Shown here piece after piece: positions 46,245 through 55,869 of a stretch of DNA of 59,784 nucleotides (position 1 is its first letter; every line of letters starts with the position of its first letter). Made by a program: the position numbers and the translations under genes. The stretch comes from an uncultured Acetobacteraceae bacterium. GTDB lineage: Bacteria > Pseudomonadota > Alphaproteobacteria > Acetobacterales > Acetobacteraceae. Location of the stretch: contig CAMKWS010000009.1 of assembly GCA_946476985.1 (NCBI GenBank), positions 1-59,784 of the forward strand, written 5' to 3'. The notes under the pieces were generated by a model that saw only the letters and a list, made by a program, of their open reading frames with translations, did no database searches and was not told where the DNA came from.

Positions 46245-49200
46245 ATGAAGGTATCACAAAAAGAGGCAGGTAAGACCATGGGGCAGGTTTATCATTCTGA
46301 TGAAATTGCCATTATCGGTGTGGGGTGTGAATTGCCTGCCGGGCTGCGGAATGCGGATGACCTATGGCAGTTCTTGCTGGAGCGGCGTGACGGCTGTGTA
46401 GAAGTCCCTCCTGACCGTTGGGGGATGAAACGCTTTTATGACCCGGTGGACCAAACACCGGGCAAGACAACGATGCGGTATGGCCACTTCATGACACGAG
46501 GTGAGTACCATTTTGAGCCTCTCTTTTTTGGTATTTCACCCCGTGAAGGCACGGTGATGGATTTCCAGCAGCGTTTGCTGCTGGGGGTGGCGTGGCACAG
46601 CATGGAAGATGCAGGCTTGATCCCTGCTCAGCTCGAAAAAACGCGCACAGGTGTGTTCATTGGGGGGTTCACGCAGGACCATCTTGTTCATTGTGGTAGC
46701 CCGTTTATGCGGACGCAGATACGCGATCAATTTGCCGCTGTATCAACCTCGATGACGATGTATGCCGCACGTCTGGCGCATGCTTATGGCCTGCAAGGTC
46801 CTGCAATTGCGATGGATACGGCATGTTCCTCTTCTTTGGTAGCATTGCATCAGGCTTGTAATAGCTTGCGGCTTGGTGAGTGCGATACAGCGCTTGCCGG
46901 TGGGGTGAATTTTATGTCCTCCCCGCAAACAGCCATGTTGATGACCAAAGGGCATTTTTTGGCTAAAGACGGGCGTTCAAAATCATTCGATGCGTCTGCG
47001 GATGGTTATGGGCGTGGTGAAGGTTGTGTCATCCTCGTTTTAAAACGGCTGAAAGATGCGCTGCGGGATGGTGATGATATCCGTGGTGTTGTGTGTAGTT
47101 CTGGGGTGAATCAGGATGGTCATACCCCTGTGCTGACCATGCCAGATGCAGATGCACAAGAGAGCCTTATTCGTGATGTTTTGCAGCGTGCTGGTGTCGC
47201 CCCGCAGGATATTGCTTATGTTGAGGCGCACGGTACGGGAACGCCTGTTGGTGATCCGATTGAGGCGAAAGCCATTGCACGATCCATTGGGCAATATCAG
47301 CCAGAAGGGGAGAGTGTTGTTGTCGGGGCGGTGAAGGCCAATTTGGGGCACTTAGAGGCCGCCGCTGGGGGGCTGGGAGTGCTTAAGGCGCTGCTTTGTT
47401 TGCAACATCGTTGTGTGCCAGGGCAGGCGAATTTAGAAAAACTTAATCCGGCCATTCCATTTGATGAATATCGTTTGACTGTGCCTCAGGGGCAGACTGA
47501 GCCCTTGCCAGAACGTGAGCGGCTTTATGCAGTGGTTAATGCGTTTGGCTATGGCGGGACAAATGCTGTGGCGTTGTTGCGGCGGCCAAGTGAGGCAGAG
47601 CTTAAGAATGCAGGGCGGAAAGCCGTGCAGAAACATCGTGTGAAAGCGGTGCGTCCTGCAGGCTTTATGCGCCGAGTGCCGTTATTACTGAGTGCATTTT
47701 CTGAAGCATCGCTTCAACTTATGGGTGAGGCTTATGTGGCAGCTTTAGAAAAGGGCCAAGATACGGCCGCTTCATGGGCGGGGCTGTGTTTTTCAAGTGT
47801 GCAGTATAGGGCGCGTTTTAGGCATCGGGCAGTGATTTTGCCGGAGCGAGGAGATGATGAGGCCCAGCAAGCGGCGGAGGCTTTAGCTGCTCTTGCTACG
47901 GGCAAGACGCATCCTGCGTTATTTACTGGCAAAGCGGTTGTGGATGGTGCGGCAAAGCCTGTATTTTTGTTCTCTGGCATGGGGCCGCAATGGTGGGGGA
48001 TGGGGCGTTATCTCCTGCGAAAAGGTCCGGCCTCCGTAAAAGCTTTGGCAAAAAAATGCGATGAAGTTTTTACGGCGCATTCCGGGTGGTCGTTATGTGA
48101 GGAAATGCTCCGGCCTGAGGCTAGTTCTCGCATAGGGGAGACACATATCGCTCAGCCAGCGATTTTTATGGTGCAGATATGCCTTGCGGAGTTCTTTGCA
48201 CATTATGGTGTTATCCCAGGGGCGATTATCGGCCATAGTGTGGGGGAGGTTGCTGCGGCGTATGTAAGTGGTGCGCTGGGGTTAGAAGATGCGGTGGAGG
48301 TCATTTACCATCGCAGTCGCCTACAGGCGACACGAGCTGGTTACGGCACAATGCTGGCTGTAGGCTTGGGAGAAGAAGCACTTACTCAACGCCTAAAAGA
48401 TAATGGGAAGGGCGTGCATATTGCCGCTGTGAATGCGGGGCATTCATGCACTTTAGTTGGCCCTCGTGCAGCATTAGAGGTGATTGAAGCTGAATGTGTC
48501 CGTGAAGGGGTGTTTGCGCGCTTTTTGAAAGCGGATGTCCCTTATCATAGTCCAGAAATGGCGGCGATTGAGAGAGAGATGCTCAATAGCCTTGCGCATA
48601 TCACGCCACAGATGCCGCACGTGCCTTTATACTCCACCGTGACAGGTAAGAGGTGGGAGGACGGAGCAAAGCATGACGCAGCTTACTGGTATGCGAATGC
48701 GCGTGAACCTGTAGCTTTTTATGCCGCAATGAAGGCCATGTTGAGTGATGGTTATGCGGTCTTCTTAGAACTGGCAGCACACCCCGTTCTTGGTGGTTCG
48801 GTGACAAGTTGTGCGGCAGAGAGCCGGCATGATGTTGCGGTAATTCCAACATTGCGCCGTAAGCATGATGATGCTGAAGGGCTTTTAACTGCCTTGGTGA
48901 AGTTGAGCCTCAGCGGAGCAGAGCCAGATTGGCGCTATGTGCTGAAAGCTGAACGGACTGCTCTGCCGCTTTATGAATGGAAGGTGGAAGATGGGCTGTG
49001 GCTGGAGACAGAAGCTGCTCAGCGGGACCGGCTAGATAAGCAGGTGCATCCTGTCCTTGGGACACCAAGCCTTCTAGTAGGCCAGGGCTGGCGGGCTGAT
49101 ATTAATGTGGTCAATATGGGGTGGTTGATGGACCATCGCATTAATGGCCTCACCCTTTTCCCTGCGGCGGCGTATATCGAGGCCGCTTTGGCAGCACATG

Positions 49201-52200
49201 AGCAGCTAGAGGCAAAGCGTCCTGCTGTTATTGAAGATATTGAGATTGATGCACCGCTCATTGTGCAAGAAGGGCAGGTGCCGGTTGTGATGTGGCGTTT
49301 TGATAGCGCTGCTCGCACATTGTGTTTTGATAGTGAGACCATGGCGTGGAATGGGGATTGGCAAACCCATGGGCGTGCAACGGTGCTACAGGCGGCGCCA
49401 TGGTGTGAGAGCGATATCGTAACGCCGAAAGACGGCTTTACGATTGAGGCTCTGTATCGTGATGCGGCAAAAGGGACTGTGACGCGCTTTGAGAAGAGCG
49501 ATATCTACCAAGCTTTTGCAGAAATGGGGCTGCAATATGGCCCAGCTTTCCAAACATTGCAGTGTTTGCATCGAGGTGAAGGGTTTGCAGTAGGTGAGGT
49601 CGCGCTAGCAGATGAGCAGAGCGCAGAGATAGATGAATATCTCTTACATCCTGCTTTGTTGGATGGCGCAATGCACGCCATGATTGGAGCTTTTCCGCTG
49701 GAAGAACAAAGCGGCGTATTTGTGCCGGCGGCGATTAAGCGGGTGAGTTATAAAGGGCAGAAAGCGGCACGGGCTTTTGTCAAAGTTACACCGAAAGTAC
49801 ACACATCTCGTAAAATAGAGGCTGATCTTCAGCTTTATACTGAGGATGGCGATTTACTTTGTGAGGTGCTGGGGTTGTGCTGCAAGCGTATTGCTCGCGC
49901 TGGGCAGGATAGTGCTGGTGTGGCACGGCTGATTTATGCGCCGACATGGGTAAGTGTTGAGCGGCAAATGCTGATGAGCGAGCCTGTGTCGCTTACCTTA
50001 TTGGGTGATGGTAATGGGCTGCGGAAAAAGCTTGCCGCCTTATTGGTTGAGAATGGGATAGAGGTTACGCAATGCCCATCGCTCGATGGGGCATCTTTAG
50101 AAGATACTATAAGCCATGAGGCTTTTTTAAGCGCACAGCGTGGGCTTGTGTTGTTCCCACAAATGGGGGGGGATTATCAATCCTGCCTAGATGATATTGC
50201 TGCGTGTGCTGCGCTGATTAATCGCATTCCTGTGCGAAACCGGACAAGGCGGTTACCTGTAACGCTGGTCACGCAAGGGGCTTATGGAGCGCAGGGCCAA
50301 GCAGATATGGCCGAGAGGGTAGATGCCTACCAACGGGCTCTACAAGGGTTTTTCCGTGGTGTTGAATCCGAGCGGATGGAACTGGCTTTGCGATGTGTGG
50401 ATCTTCCATATGAAGGGGCTGAGGCTGTTTTGGAAGACCTCGCTGCGGAAGTGATGCTGGAGGATGCTTCGGAAGATACGGTGATGCTCCGCCCAGAGCA
50501 GCGGCAGGTGCAACGATTGGTCTCCCCTAATTTAGAACCAGAGCCACAACCTGTTCCGCTTGAAGAGATTGAAGGTTACGCAGAAGAACGTGTGGGCGTA
50601 CGCTTGCAAACAGGTCGTTCTGGCGTGTTGGAAGGGTTGATCTGGCAAGCTTATGAGGTGCCAGAGCCGGGGGCAGGGCAGGTGAAGATCCGCACTATTG
50701 CGGCCAGCCTGAACTTTAAAGATGTGCTGAAGGCGATGTCTCTTCTGCCTGAAAGCGTAACAGAAGGCACCTTCAGCGGTGATGCTCTTGGGTTAGAATG
50801 TGTGGTGGAGGTTGAGGCTGTTGGTCCAGATGTTGAGACCATGCAGCCGGGGGATCAGCTGTTGCTTGTGTACCCAGATAGTTTCGCGTCCCGCCGTGTT
50901 GTGGGGGTAGATGAGCTTGCATATTGTGCATTGCCTCTAACAGATGAGATCCGTGAATATGGGATTGAGCAAATTGCCGGTGTGCCGCTGGTATTTGTGA
51001 CAGCCTATTACGGCCTTATCCGCCTTGCTCAACTGGAGGAGGGCGAGAGTGTTCTTATCCATGCGGGGACAGGTGGTGTAGGACAGGCGGCTATTCAGAT
51101 TGCTCAGATGAAAAAAGCCGTGGTGTATAGTACGGCTGGTAGCCCAGAAAAACGGGAGTATCTCCGCAAACAAGGCTGTGCTGGTGTGTGGGATTCTCGC
51201 ACATTAGAATTCGCAGATGGTATTCGCCAAGCGACCGGTGGGCGCGGGGTAGATGTGGTGCTCAATTCCCTCCCCGGTGAGGCAATGACACATAGCCTTG
51301 GCCTCGTAGCGCCGATGGGCCGGTTTGTGGAGATTGGTAAGAGGGATATTGTAGAGCGGCGGCAGTTAGACCTTGCCCCTTTCAATGAGAACTTATCTTT
51401 CTTCTCATTCGATATGGATAGGATGATGCCTCATAAACGGCTTTACGCCATTATGTGGGAAATTCTCGCCCTTGCCCGCCAGCATAAACTTCATTTTCCA
51501 CCGCATAAGACCTTCCGTGCGGCGGAAGCTTCTGAGGCGTTCCGTTTCTTGGCGTCTTCAAAGCATATCGGCAAAGTCATGTTGTCTTTTGAGGATATGA
51601 GCGGGGTGAAAGCCCGACCATTAGCTCGTGTGCTGCCAGGGTTTGAAAAGTGTGCGTCTTATCTGATTACCGGAGGAATGGGAGGCTTTGGTCTTAAAAC
51701 GGCAGAATATTTGCTCTCCCGTGGGGCGGGTGTGCTGCATCTGGCGGGGCGTACTTTGCCGAAAGACCCAGAGCGTAAGCATGCAATTGAACGGTTAAAG
51801 AAACTTGCTGAGGCGACCGGTGGGCAGCTTGTGTTGCATAAGCTCGATGTCACGAATGAAAAGGCAGTGAAATCCCTCATCCAACGCTTGGCAAAAGATG
51901 CGGTTCCTCTGCGGGGTGTCTTCCATGCTGCTGGTGTGCTGGATGATGTGATGGTCAATGGCCTGAATGAGGCCAAAATTGCCGCTGTTATGGCGCCGAA
52001 ACTTTTGGGGGCACGGGCGCTGGATAAAGCCACGCGTGGCATCAAGCTAGACCATTTTGTGTTGTATTCCTCCTTCACCGTGGAGATCGGCAATTTGGGG
52101 CAAAGTGCGTATATCGCAGCGAATAGCTACCTCAATGCTCTTGCTGAGCAGCGTAAGGCAGAAGGTCTGCCTGCTCTGGCTATCGGGTGGGGAGCGATTG

Positions 52201-52865
52201 GCGATGTTGGTATGCTGACAGAAAGCGAAGCCGCTGGGCGTATGTTTGATGCTGCTGGTGTTAAAACGACCACGGCTTTAGAGGCGTTAGAGCTCCTACC
52301 AACTTTCTATAAAGTAGGGCGTAGTGATGTCTCTATGGTGGATATCCAATGGGCGAGGGCGTTTGGTACGTTGAGTTGGTTGGAAGCTTCCGCTCGTTTT
52401 GCAACCTTGCGGCAAGAGAGCCGCAAAGGGGGGCTGTCGGATACGGTGCAGCTCTTGCTTGCAATGCCTGAGGGTGAGCGGTTGGATTATGTTCTGCTGC
52501 GCCTTAAACAGCAGCTTGGTGCTGTGCTGCAGATTGACCCCGAAACGATTGATGATGGCGCACGCCTTTCAGAGTTGGGGATCGACTCTCTTGCGGGGGT
52601 AGAGCTGCAAATGGCGATCCGCTCGGAGTTCGGGGTGGATGTTTCCCTCGTGCTGTTGGCACGAAATGAGACGATTATTGAAATGTCACGCTCATTACTG
52701 CGCCAAGCTGCGAGTATGAAGCACGGCACGGCGGCTCTAGAGGGGGCTGTGGCCTCCTCTGGTGTGAGGGAGATAAGCACTGATATTAAGGCGCGTGGGG
52801 CAGAGGCTGCTATTGCGGCAAGCAATGCTGTGCGTGGTGCTGCGGCTGAGGCAGGTTCCGCATGA
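46245..52865 (+). CDS. Single-module fully reducing type I polyketide synthase
   Basis: 2206 residues (from ATG 46245) as KS-AT-DH-ER-KR-ACP. KS has Cys194 (TACSSS), His329 (EAHGTGT) and His369 (NLGHLE). AT has the GHSVGE nucleophile Ser665; VG suggests malonyl use, not proven. DH has His964 (HRINGLTLFP) and Asp1140 (LLDGAMH). ER cofactor loop TGGVGQAAIQIA is near 1606. KR loop TGGMGGFG is near 1806, Tyr1956. ACP carries Ser2115 (GIDSL). No methyltransferase or thioesterase. GTG 46227 and ATG 46278 are other starts. A G8 tract lies at 50165-50172. Its stop overlaps the FAAL start by four bases, so it probably works iteratively with that ligase. Confidence 0.92.
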   Translation: MKVSQKEAGKTMGQVYHSDEIAIIGVGCELPAGLRNADDLWQFLLERRDGCVEVPPDRWGMKRFYDPVDQTPGKTTMRYGHFMTRGEYHFEPLFFGISPREGTVMDFQQRLLLGVAWHSMEDAGLIPAQLEKTRTGVFIGGFTQDHLVHCGSPFMRTQIRDQFAAVSTSMTMYAARLAHAYGLQGPAIAMDTACSSSLVALHQACNSLRLGECDTALAGGVNFMSSPQTAMLMTKGHFLAKDGRSKSFDASADGYGRGEGCVILVLKRLKDALRDGDDIRGVVCSSGVNQDGHTPVLTMPDADAQESLIRDVLQRAGVAPQDIAYVEAHGTGTPVGDPIEAKAIARSIGQYQPEGESVVVGAVKANLGHLEAAAGGLGVLKALLCLQHRCVPGQANLEKLNPAIPFDEYRLTVPQGQTEPLPERERLYAVVNAFGYGGTNAVALLRRPSEAELKNAGRKAVQKHRVKAVRPAGFMRRVPLLLSAFSEASLQLMGEAYVAALEKGQDTAASWAGLCFSSVQYRARFRHRAVILPERGDDEAQQAAEALAALATGKTHPALFTGKAVVDGAAKPVFLFSGMGPQWWGMGRYLLRKGPASVKALAKKCDEVFTAHSGWSLCEEMLRPEASSRIGETHIAQPAIFMVQICLAEFFAHYGVIPGAIIGHSVGEVAAAYVSGALGLEDAVEVIYHRSRLQATRAGYGTMLAVGLGEEALTQRLKDNGKGVHIAAVNAGHSCTLVGPRAALEVIEAECVREGVFARFLKADVPYHSPEMAAIEREMLNSLAHITPQMPHVPLYSTVTGKRWEDGAKHDAAYWYANAREPVAFYAAMKAMLSDGYAVFLELAAHPVLGGSVTSCAAESRHDVAVIPTLRRKHDDAEGLLTALVKLSLSGAEPDWRYVLKAERTALPLYEWKVEDGLWLETEAAQRDRLDKQVHPVLGTPSLLVGQGWRADINVVNMGWLMDHRINGLTLFPAAAYIEAALAAHEQLEAKRPAVIEDIEIDAPLIVQEGQVPVVMWRFDSAARTLCFDSETMAWNGDWQTHGRATVLQAAPWCESDIVTPKDGFTIEALYRDAAKGTVTRFEKSDIYQAFAEMGLQYGPAFQTLQCLHRGEGFAVGEVALADEQSAEIDEYLLHPALLDGAMHAMIGAFPLEEQSGVFVPAAIKRVSYKGQKAARAFVKVTPKVHTSRKIEADLQLYTEDGDLLCEVLGLCCKRIARAGQDSAGVARLIYAPTWVSVERQMLMSEPVSLTLLGDGNGLRKKLAALLVENGIEVTQCPSLDGASLEDTISHEAFLSAQRGLVLFPQMGGDYQSCLDDIAACAALINRIPVRNRTRRLPVTLVTQGAYGAQGQADMAERVDAYQRALQGFFRGVESERMELALRCVDLPYEGAEAVLEDLAAEVMLEDASEDTVMLRPEQRQVQRLVSPNLEPEPQPVPLEEIEGYAEERVGVRLQTGRSGVLEGLIWQAYEVPEPGAGQVKIRTIAASLNFKDVLKAMSLLPESVTEGTFSGDALGLECVVEVEAVGPDVETMQPGDQLLLVYPDSFASRRVVGVDELAYCALPLTDEIREYGIEQIAGVPLVFVTAYYGLIRLAQLEEGESVLIHAGTGGVGQAAIQIAQMKKAVVYSTAGSPEKREYLRKQGCAGVWDSRTLEFADGIRQATGGRGVDVVLNSLPGEAMTHSLGLVAPMGRFVEIGKRDIVERRQLDLAPFNENLSFFSFDMDRMMPHKRLYAIMWEILALARQHKLHFPPHKTFRAAEASEAFRFLASSKHIGKVMLSFEDMSGVKARPLARVLPGFEKCASYLITGGMGGFGLKTAEYLLSRGAGVLHLAGRTLPKDPERKHAIERLKKLAEATGGQLVLHKLDVTNEKAVKSLIQRLAKDAVPLRGVFHAAGVLDDVMVNGLNEAKIAAVMAPKLLGARALDKATRGIKLDHFVLYSSFTVEIGNLGQSAYIAANSYLNALAEQRKAEGLPALAIGWGAIGDVGMLTESEAAGRMFDAAGVKTTTALEALELLPTFYKVGRSDVSMVDIQWARAFGTLSWLEASARFATLRQESRKGGLSDTVQLLLAMPEGERLDYVLLRLKQQLGAVLQIDPETIDDGARLSELGIDSLAGVELQMAIRSEFGVDVSLVLLARNETIIEMSRSLLRQAASMKHGTAALEGAVASSGVREISTDIKARGAEAAIAASNAVRGAAAEAGSA

Positions 52866-54682
52866 CCATGTGGCGTGATTATCAGGTCGAATATTTTGAT
52901 AACGGGCGTGTCTTATTAGACCGCCGCGTGAGCCGGCTTGATGAGTTGTTGAGTTTTCGTGCGTTAGAGCGGCCGGAGCAAAAGCAATTCGCTTTGCTTG
53001 GGGATGGTGAGAGTGTCACAGAATCTCTCACCTTTCGGCAGGCGCATGATTGGGCATGTAAGGTTGCGGGGCTTCTTGCACGCTTTGCGCCTGAGCGGTC
53101 GCGTATATTATTATGTTTTGAAAATGGCGTGGCGGCGATTGCTGGTTTTTTTGGTTGTTCTTACGCCAATATGGTGCCTGTTTCTGGTATCTATCCAACT
53201 GCTGTGGGAAGTGTGGAACGCCTCTTTTATATTTTAGAGGATTCTGAAGCGGTTGCTGTACTTGGCCCGCGCGATACGTTGATGGATTTCCGTCGCCAAG
53301 CAGCAGGGCGTGCCAAGGCTGTAAAATGGATACCGATTGAGGGCGCTGAGCAAGTAGAGCCTCTTTATCGGCGCCGTGCGGCGGAGATGGATGATGTTGC
53401 TTTAGTGCAATATACATCAGGTTCAGTTGGCCAACCACGTGGGGTGCAGATTACACATCGTAATTTGGGTGTGAATCTTTCCCTCTTATTAGACAGAACA
53501 GGCTTTTTTGATGGCAGTCTGGGGTTAAGCTGGTTGCCTCTTTCCCATGATATGGGGTTGGTGATTGGCTTGCTCATCGGTGTTGTGGCTGGTGGGCCGT
53601 GTTGGTTGATGACACCGCAGCATTTTATCGAAAAACCAGAGCGGTGGTTGGCGGCGATTAGCCGATATCGGGTGGGTTTTTCTGCAGGTCCTAATTTTGC
53701 TTATGAGCTGCTAGCACATAATGTGCCGGAGGAAGCTCTTAAAGGGCTAGACCTTTCCTGCTGGAAGCGGTCTGTCATCGGTGCAGAGATGATTGAACAA
53801 GAGAGTGTGGCCCATTTTCTGGAGCGTTTTGCGCCTTATGGTGTGGAGAAAACATTGCTCCGCCCAGGATATGGCATGGCTGAAACCACGTTGATGATTG
53901 CTAGTGGTGGTAAGCAGGGCCATGAGGTGGTGACCTTTGAGCGTTTCTCTCGCATGGGGTTAGCTGCTGGTCGTGTAGAGGCACCACAACATGAGTATGA
54001 TGGGCGTGTGTTAGCAAGTTGCGGGAAGGTGATTGAAGGGCATAATATTTGCGTGGTGGAGCCAGAAACAGGTGAGCCTTTGCCAGATGGGCGCGTGGGA
54101 GAGCTCTGGCTTACAGGGCCATCTGTCTCGCCGGGTTATTTAAACCGTGAGCAAGAAAATAAAGAGCGCTTTGGTTTAGATATTGCCGGCATGCCAGAGG
54201 GTAAAAGTTGGTTCCGTAGTCGAGATATGGGTTTCTTTTATGAAGGGCAGCTCTATCTCACTGGTCGGGCTGAACATAGCCTTTTTATTGATGGTCAGTA
54301 TTTCGACCCAGATGATCTCGCACAAGCTATTCGCACGGAATGTTCTGCATTTAGCAGCCGTGCTGTGGCGGTCTTTCATGGAGAGACAGAGATATGCGTT
54401 GTTGGTGAGCTCTCTACAGCTCAGGCGGCACAGGCAGATGGGCATAACGCCTTGTTAGAGGCTATGGCTCGTGCTGTAGGGCGTATTTGCCCGCTTCAAC
54501 GCCTGCGCTGTGTACTTGTGCGACAAGGGGGGATACAGCGCACCCCCAGTGGAAAAATACGTATGAAAGCAACCGCTCAAGCTTTGAGCGATGAGATGAT
54601 ACCCGTTGTACGGGAGCGTCTCTTTGGGGCCGACGAGCTGAGACGAGTAGAGATTCTTTTTAAGGCGGAGCAACCCTTATGA
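52862..54682 (+). CDS. Fatty acyl-AMP ligase (FAAL)
   Basis: 606 residues. Activates a fatty acid as acyl-AMP for transfer to an ACP rather than to CoA. YTSGSVGQPRGVQITHRN is the P-loop; WLPLSHDMGLVIGLL is the FAAL-type motif; GYGMAETT follows. The C-terminal Lys565 in TPSGKIRMK is intact, in contrast to the gene before the synthase. Coupled to the synthase by an ATGA overlap and to the next gene, so loading of the synthase ACP or KS is the natural inference; chain length is unknown. Confidence 0.9.
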   Translation: MTMWRDYQVEYFDNGRVLLDRRVSRLDELLSFRALERPEQKQFALLGDGESVTESLTFRQAHDWACKVAGLLARFAPERSRILLCFENGVAAIAGFFGCSYANMVPVSGIYPTAVGSVERLFYILEDSEAVAVLGPRDTLMDFRRQAAGRAKAVKWIPIEGAEQVEPLYRRRAAEMDDVALVQYTSGSVGQPRGVQITHRNLGVNLSLLLDRTGFFDGSLGLSWLPLSHDMGLVIGLLIGVVAGGPCWLMTPQHFIEKPERWLAAISRYRVGFSAGPNFAYELLAHNVPEEALKGLDLSCWKRSVIGAEMIEQESVAHFLERFAPYGVEKTLLRPGYGMAETTLMIASGGKQGHEVVTFERFSRMGLAAGRVEAPQHEYDGRVLASCGKVIEGHNICVVEPETGEPLPDGRVGELWLTGPSVSPGYLNREQENKERFGLDIAGMPEGKSWFRSRDMGFFYEGQLYLTGRAEHSLFIDGQYFDPDDLAQAIRTECSAFSSRAVAVFHGETEICVVGELSTAQAAQADGHNALLEAMARAVGRICPLQRLRCVLVRQGGIQRTPSGKIRMKATAQALSDEMIPVVRERLFGADELRRVEILFKAEQPL

Positions 54683-55869
54683 GTACTAATAACAATACGT
54701 CAGAGGGGAAGAAACCTCTTGTACTTACACAAGAAGGCCCTGGGGGAATTCGCTATGATTTCACAGAGGGTTGTCGCGTTTGGGTGCCTGAAGGGGCGAA
54801 GTGGACCGTTAGTTTAGCAGACCTAGATACGGAGAGTATTCTCTTCCGCCAAGAGATGTCCGGTGCGGGCATGGTGCGCAGCTTGAAGCGGTATTATGTT
54901 CGTTTTGAAATAAAGATCTGGAAAGACGGCGAGCTTTTTTTTACCCATGTGTGTGACCTCAAAGACCGTGAGGTGCTCATACAAATGAATGCTGGTGGTC
55001 TAGGTGACCATATTGCATGGATGGGCCAAGCTGCAGCTTTTATTGAACAGCATGGCTGTAAGGCAACTTGCTGTGTAAAGAAGGATATACTCCCTTTATT
55101 TGAGGAGGCGTATCCCAATATTCGTTTTACGTCAGAGTTGGATCTAGAAGAGAGACGCTATTACGCTGCGTATTGTGTGCTGGTGTTCTTCAACGATACA
55201 GAATTTAATAATCAACCTAATGATTATCGCCAAAGTGGTTTGGCACATATGGGGGCGTATATTTTAGGTCTCCCTCCTGTAGAGCGTAAGCCGAAGATTG
55301 TTATTGATCCCGGGGATAGGCCTATCAAAGAGCGATATGTATGTATTGCTGCGCAGGCATCTGGTTTGAGTAAATATTGGAATAACCCACATGGCTGGCA
55401 TGATCTTGTACGTTTCTTAAAAGACAAGGGATATCGGGTTGTTTGCATAGATCAAGACCGCATCGGCGGGGCTTTCCCTGCGATACGGGTTATTCCTCAT
55501 GGTGTGGAGGATGAAACGGGAAATCGTCCTCTTTCTGAGCGTGCACGGTGGCTTAAACATGCCGATTTCTTTGTCGGTGTGTCGTCAGGTCTTGCTTGGC
55601 TTGCGTGGACGGCAGGAACAGATGTGGTGATGATTAGCGGTTATACTGAGCCATATAATGAGTTCTATACGCCGTACCGCATCATTAATCGAAATGTCTG
55701 CAATAGTTGTGCAAACGATATTAACCTAGCCCTCGATTTTAATGATCCCTTCTTTTGTCCACGACATAAGGGGACAGACCGCATGTTTGAATGCTCCTTG
55801 GCGATATCTGTCAAGCAAGTGACGAAAATGATTGAAAAAATCCCAGGGTTTGGAGTGTTTTCAGAATGA
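54679..55869 (+). CDS. TibC-like autotransporter heptosyltransferase homologue 1
   Basis: 396 residues of the bacterial autotransporter heptosyltransferase (BAHT, TibC/AAH) type, which in other bacteria add heptose from ADP-heptose to Ser/Thr of AIDA-like adhesins. The catalytic-site candidates are Asp110 (GGLGDHIAW) and Lys232 (LSKYWNNPHGW). The metal-finger cysteines are Cys341, Cys344, Cys360 and Cys372 (CNSC, CPRHKG, FEC). The segment HGVEDETGNRPLSERARWLKHA is conserved with its tandem neighbour. Starts in ATGA overlap with the FAAL and ends in ATGA overlap with the next. No autotransporter substrate is in this window. Confidence 0.85.
   Translation: MSTNNNTSEGKKPLVLTQEGPGGIRYDFTEGCRVWVPEGAKWTVSLADLDTESILFRQEMSGAGMVRSLKRYYVRFEIKIWKDGELFFTHVCDLKDREVLIQMNAGGLGDHIAWMGQAAAFIEQHGCKATCCVKKDILPLFEEAYPNIRFTSELDLEERRYYAAYCVLVFFNDTEFNNQPNDYRQSGLAHMGAYILGLPPVERKPKIVIDPGDRPIKERYVCIAAQASGLSKYWNNPHGWHDLVRFLKDKGYRVVCIDQDRIGGAFPAIRVIPHGVEDETGNRPLSERARWLKHADFFVGVSSGLAWLAWTAGTDVVMISGYTEPYNEFYTPYRIINRNVCNSCANDINLALDFNDPFFCPRHKGTDRMFECSLAISVKQVTKMIEKIPGFGVFSE

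Noticed and set aside
46245-52865. Synthase as part of a nonribosomal peptide hybrid
   Set aside because: No condensation or adenylation domain of NRPS type; the neighbouring adenylating enzymes are stand-alone ANL proteins.
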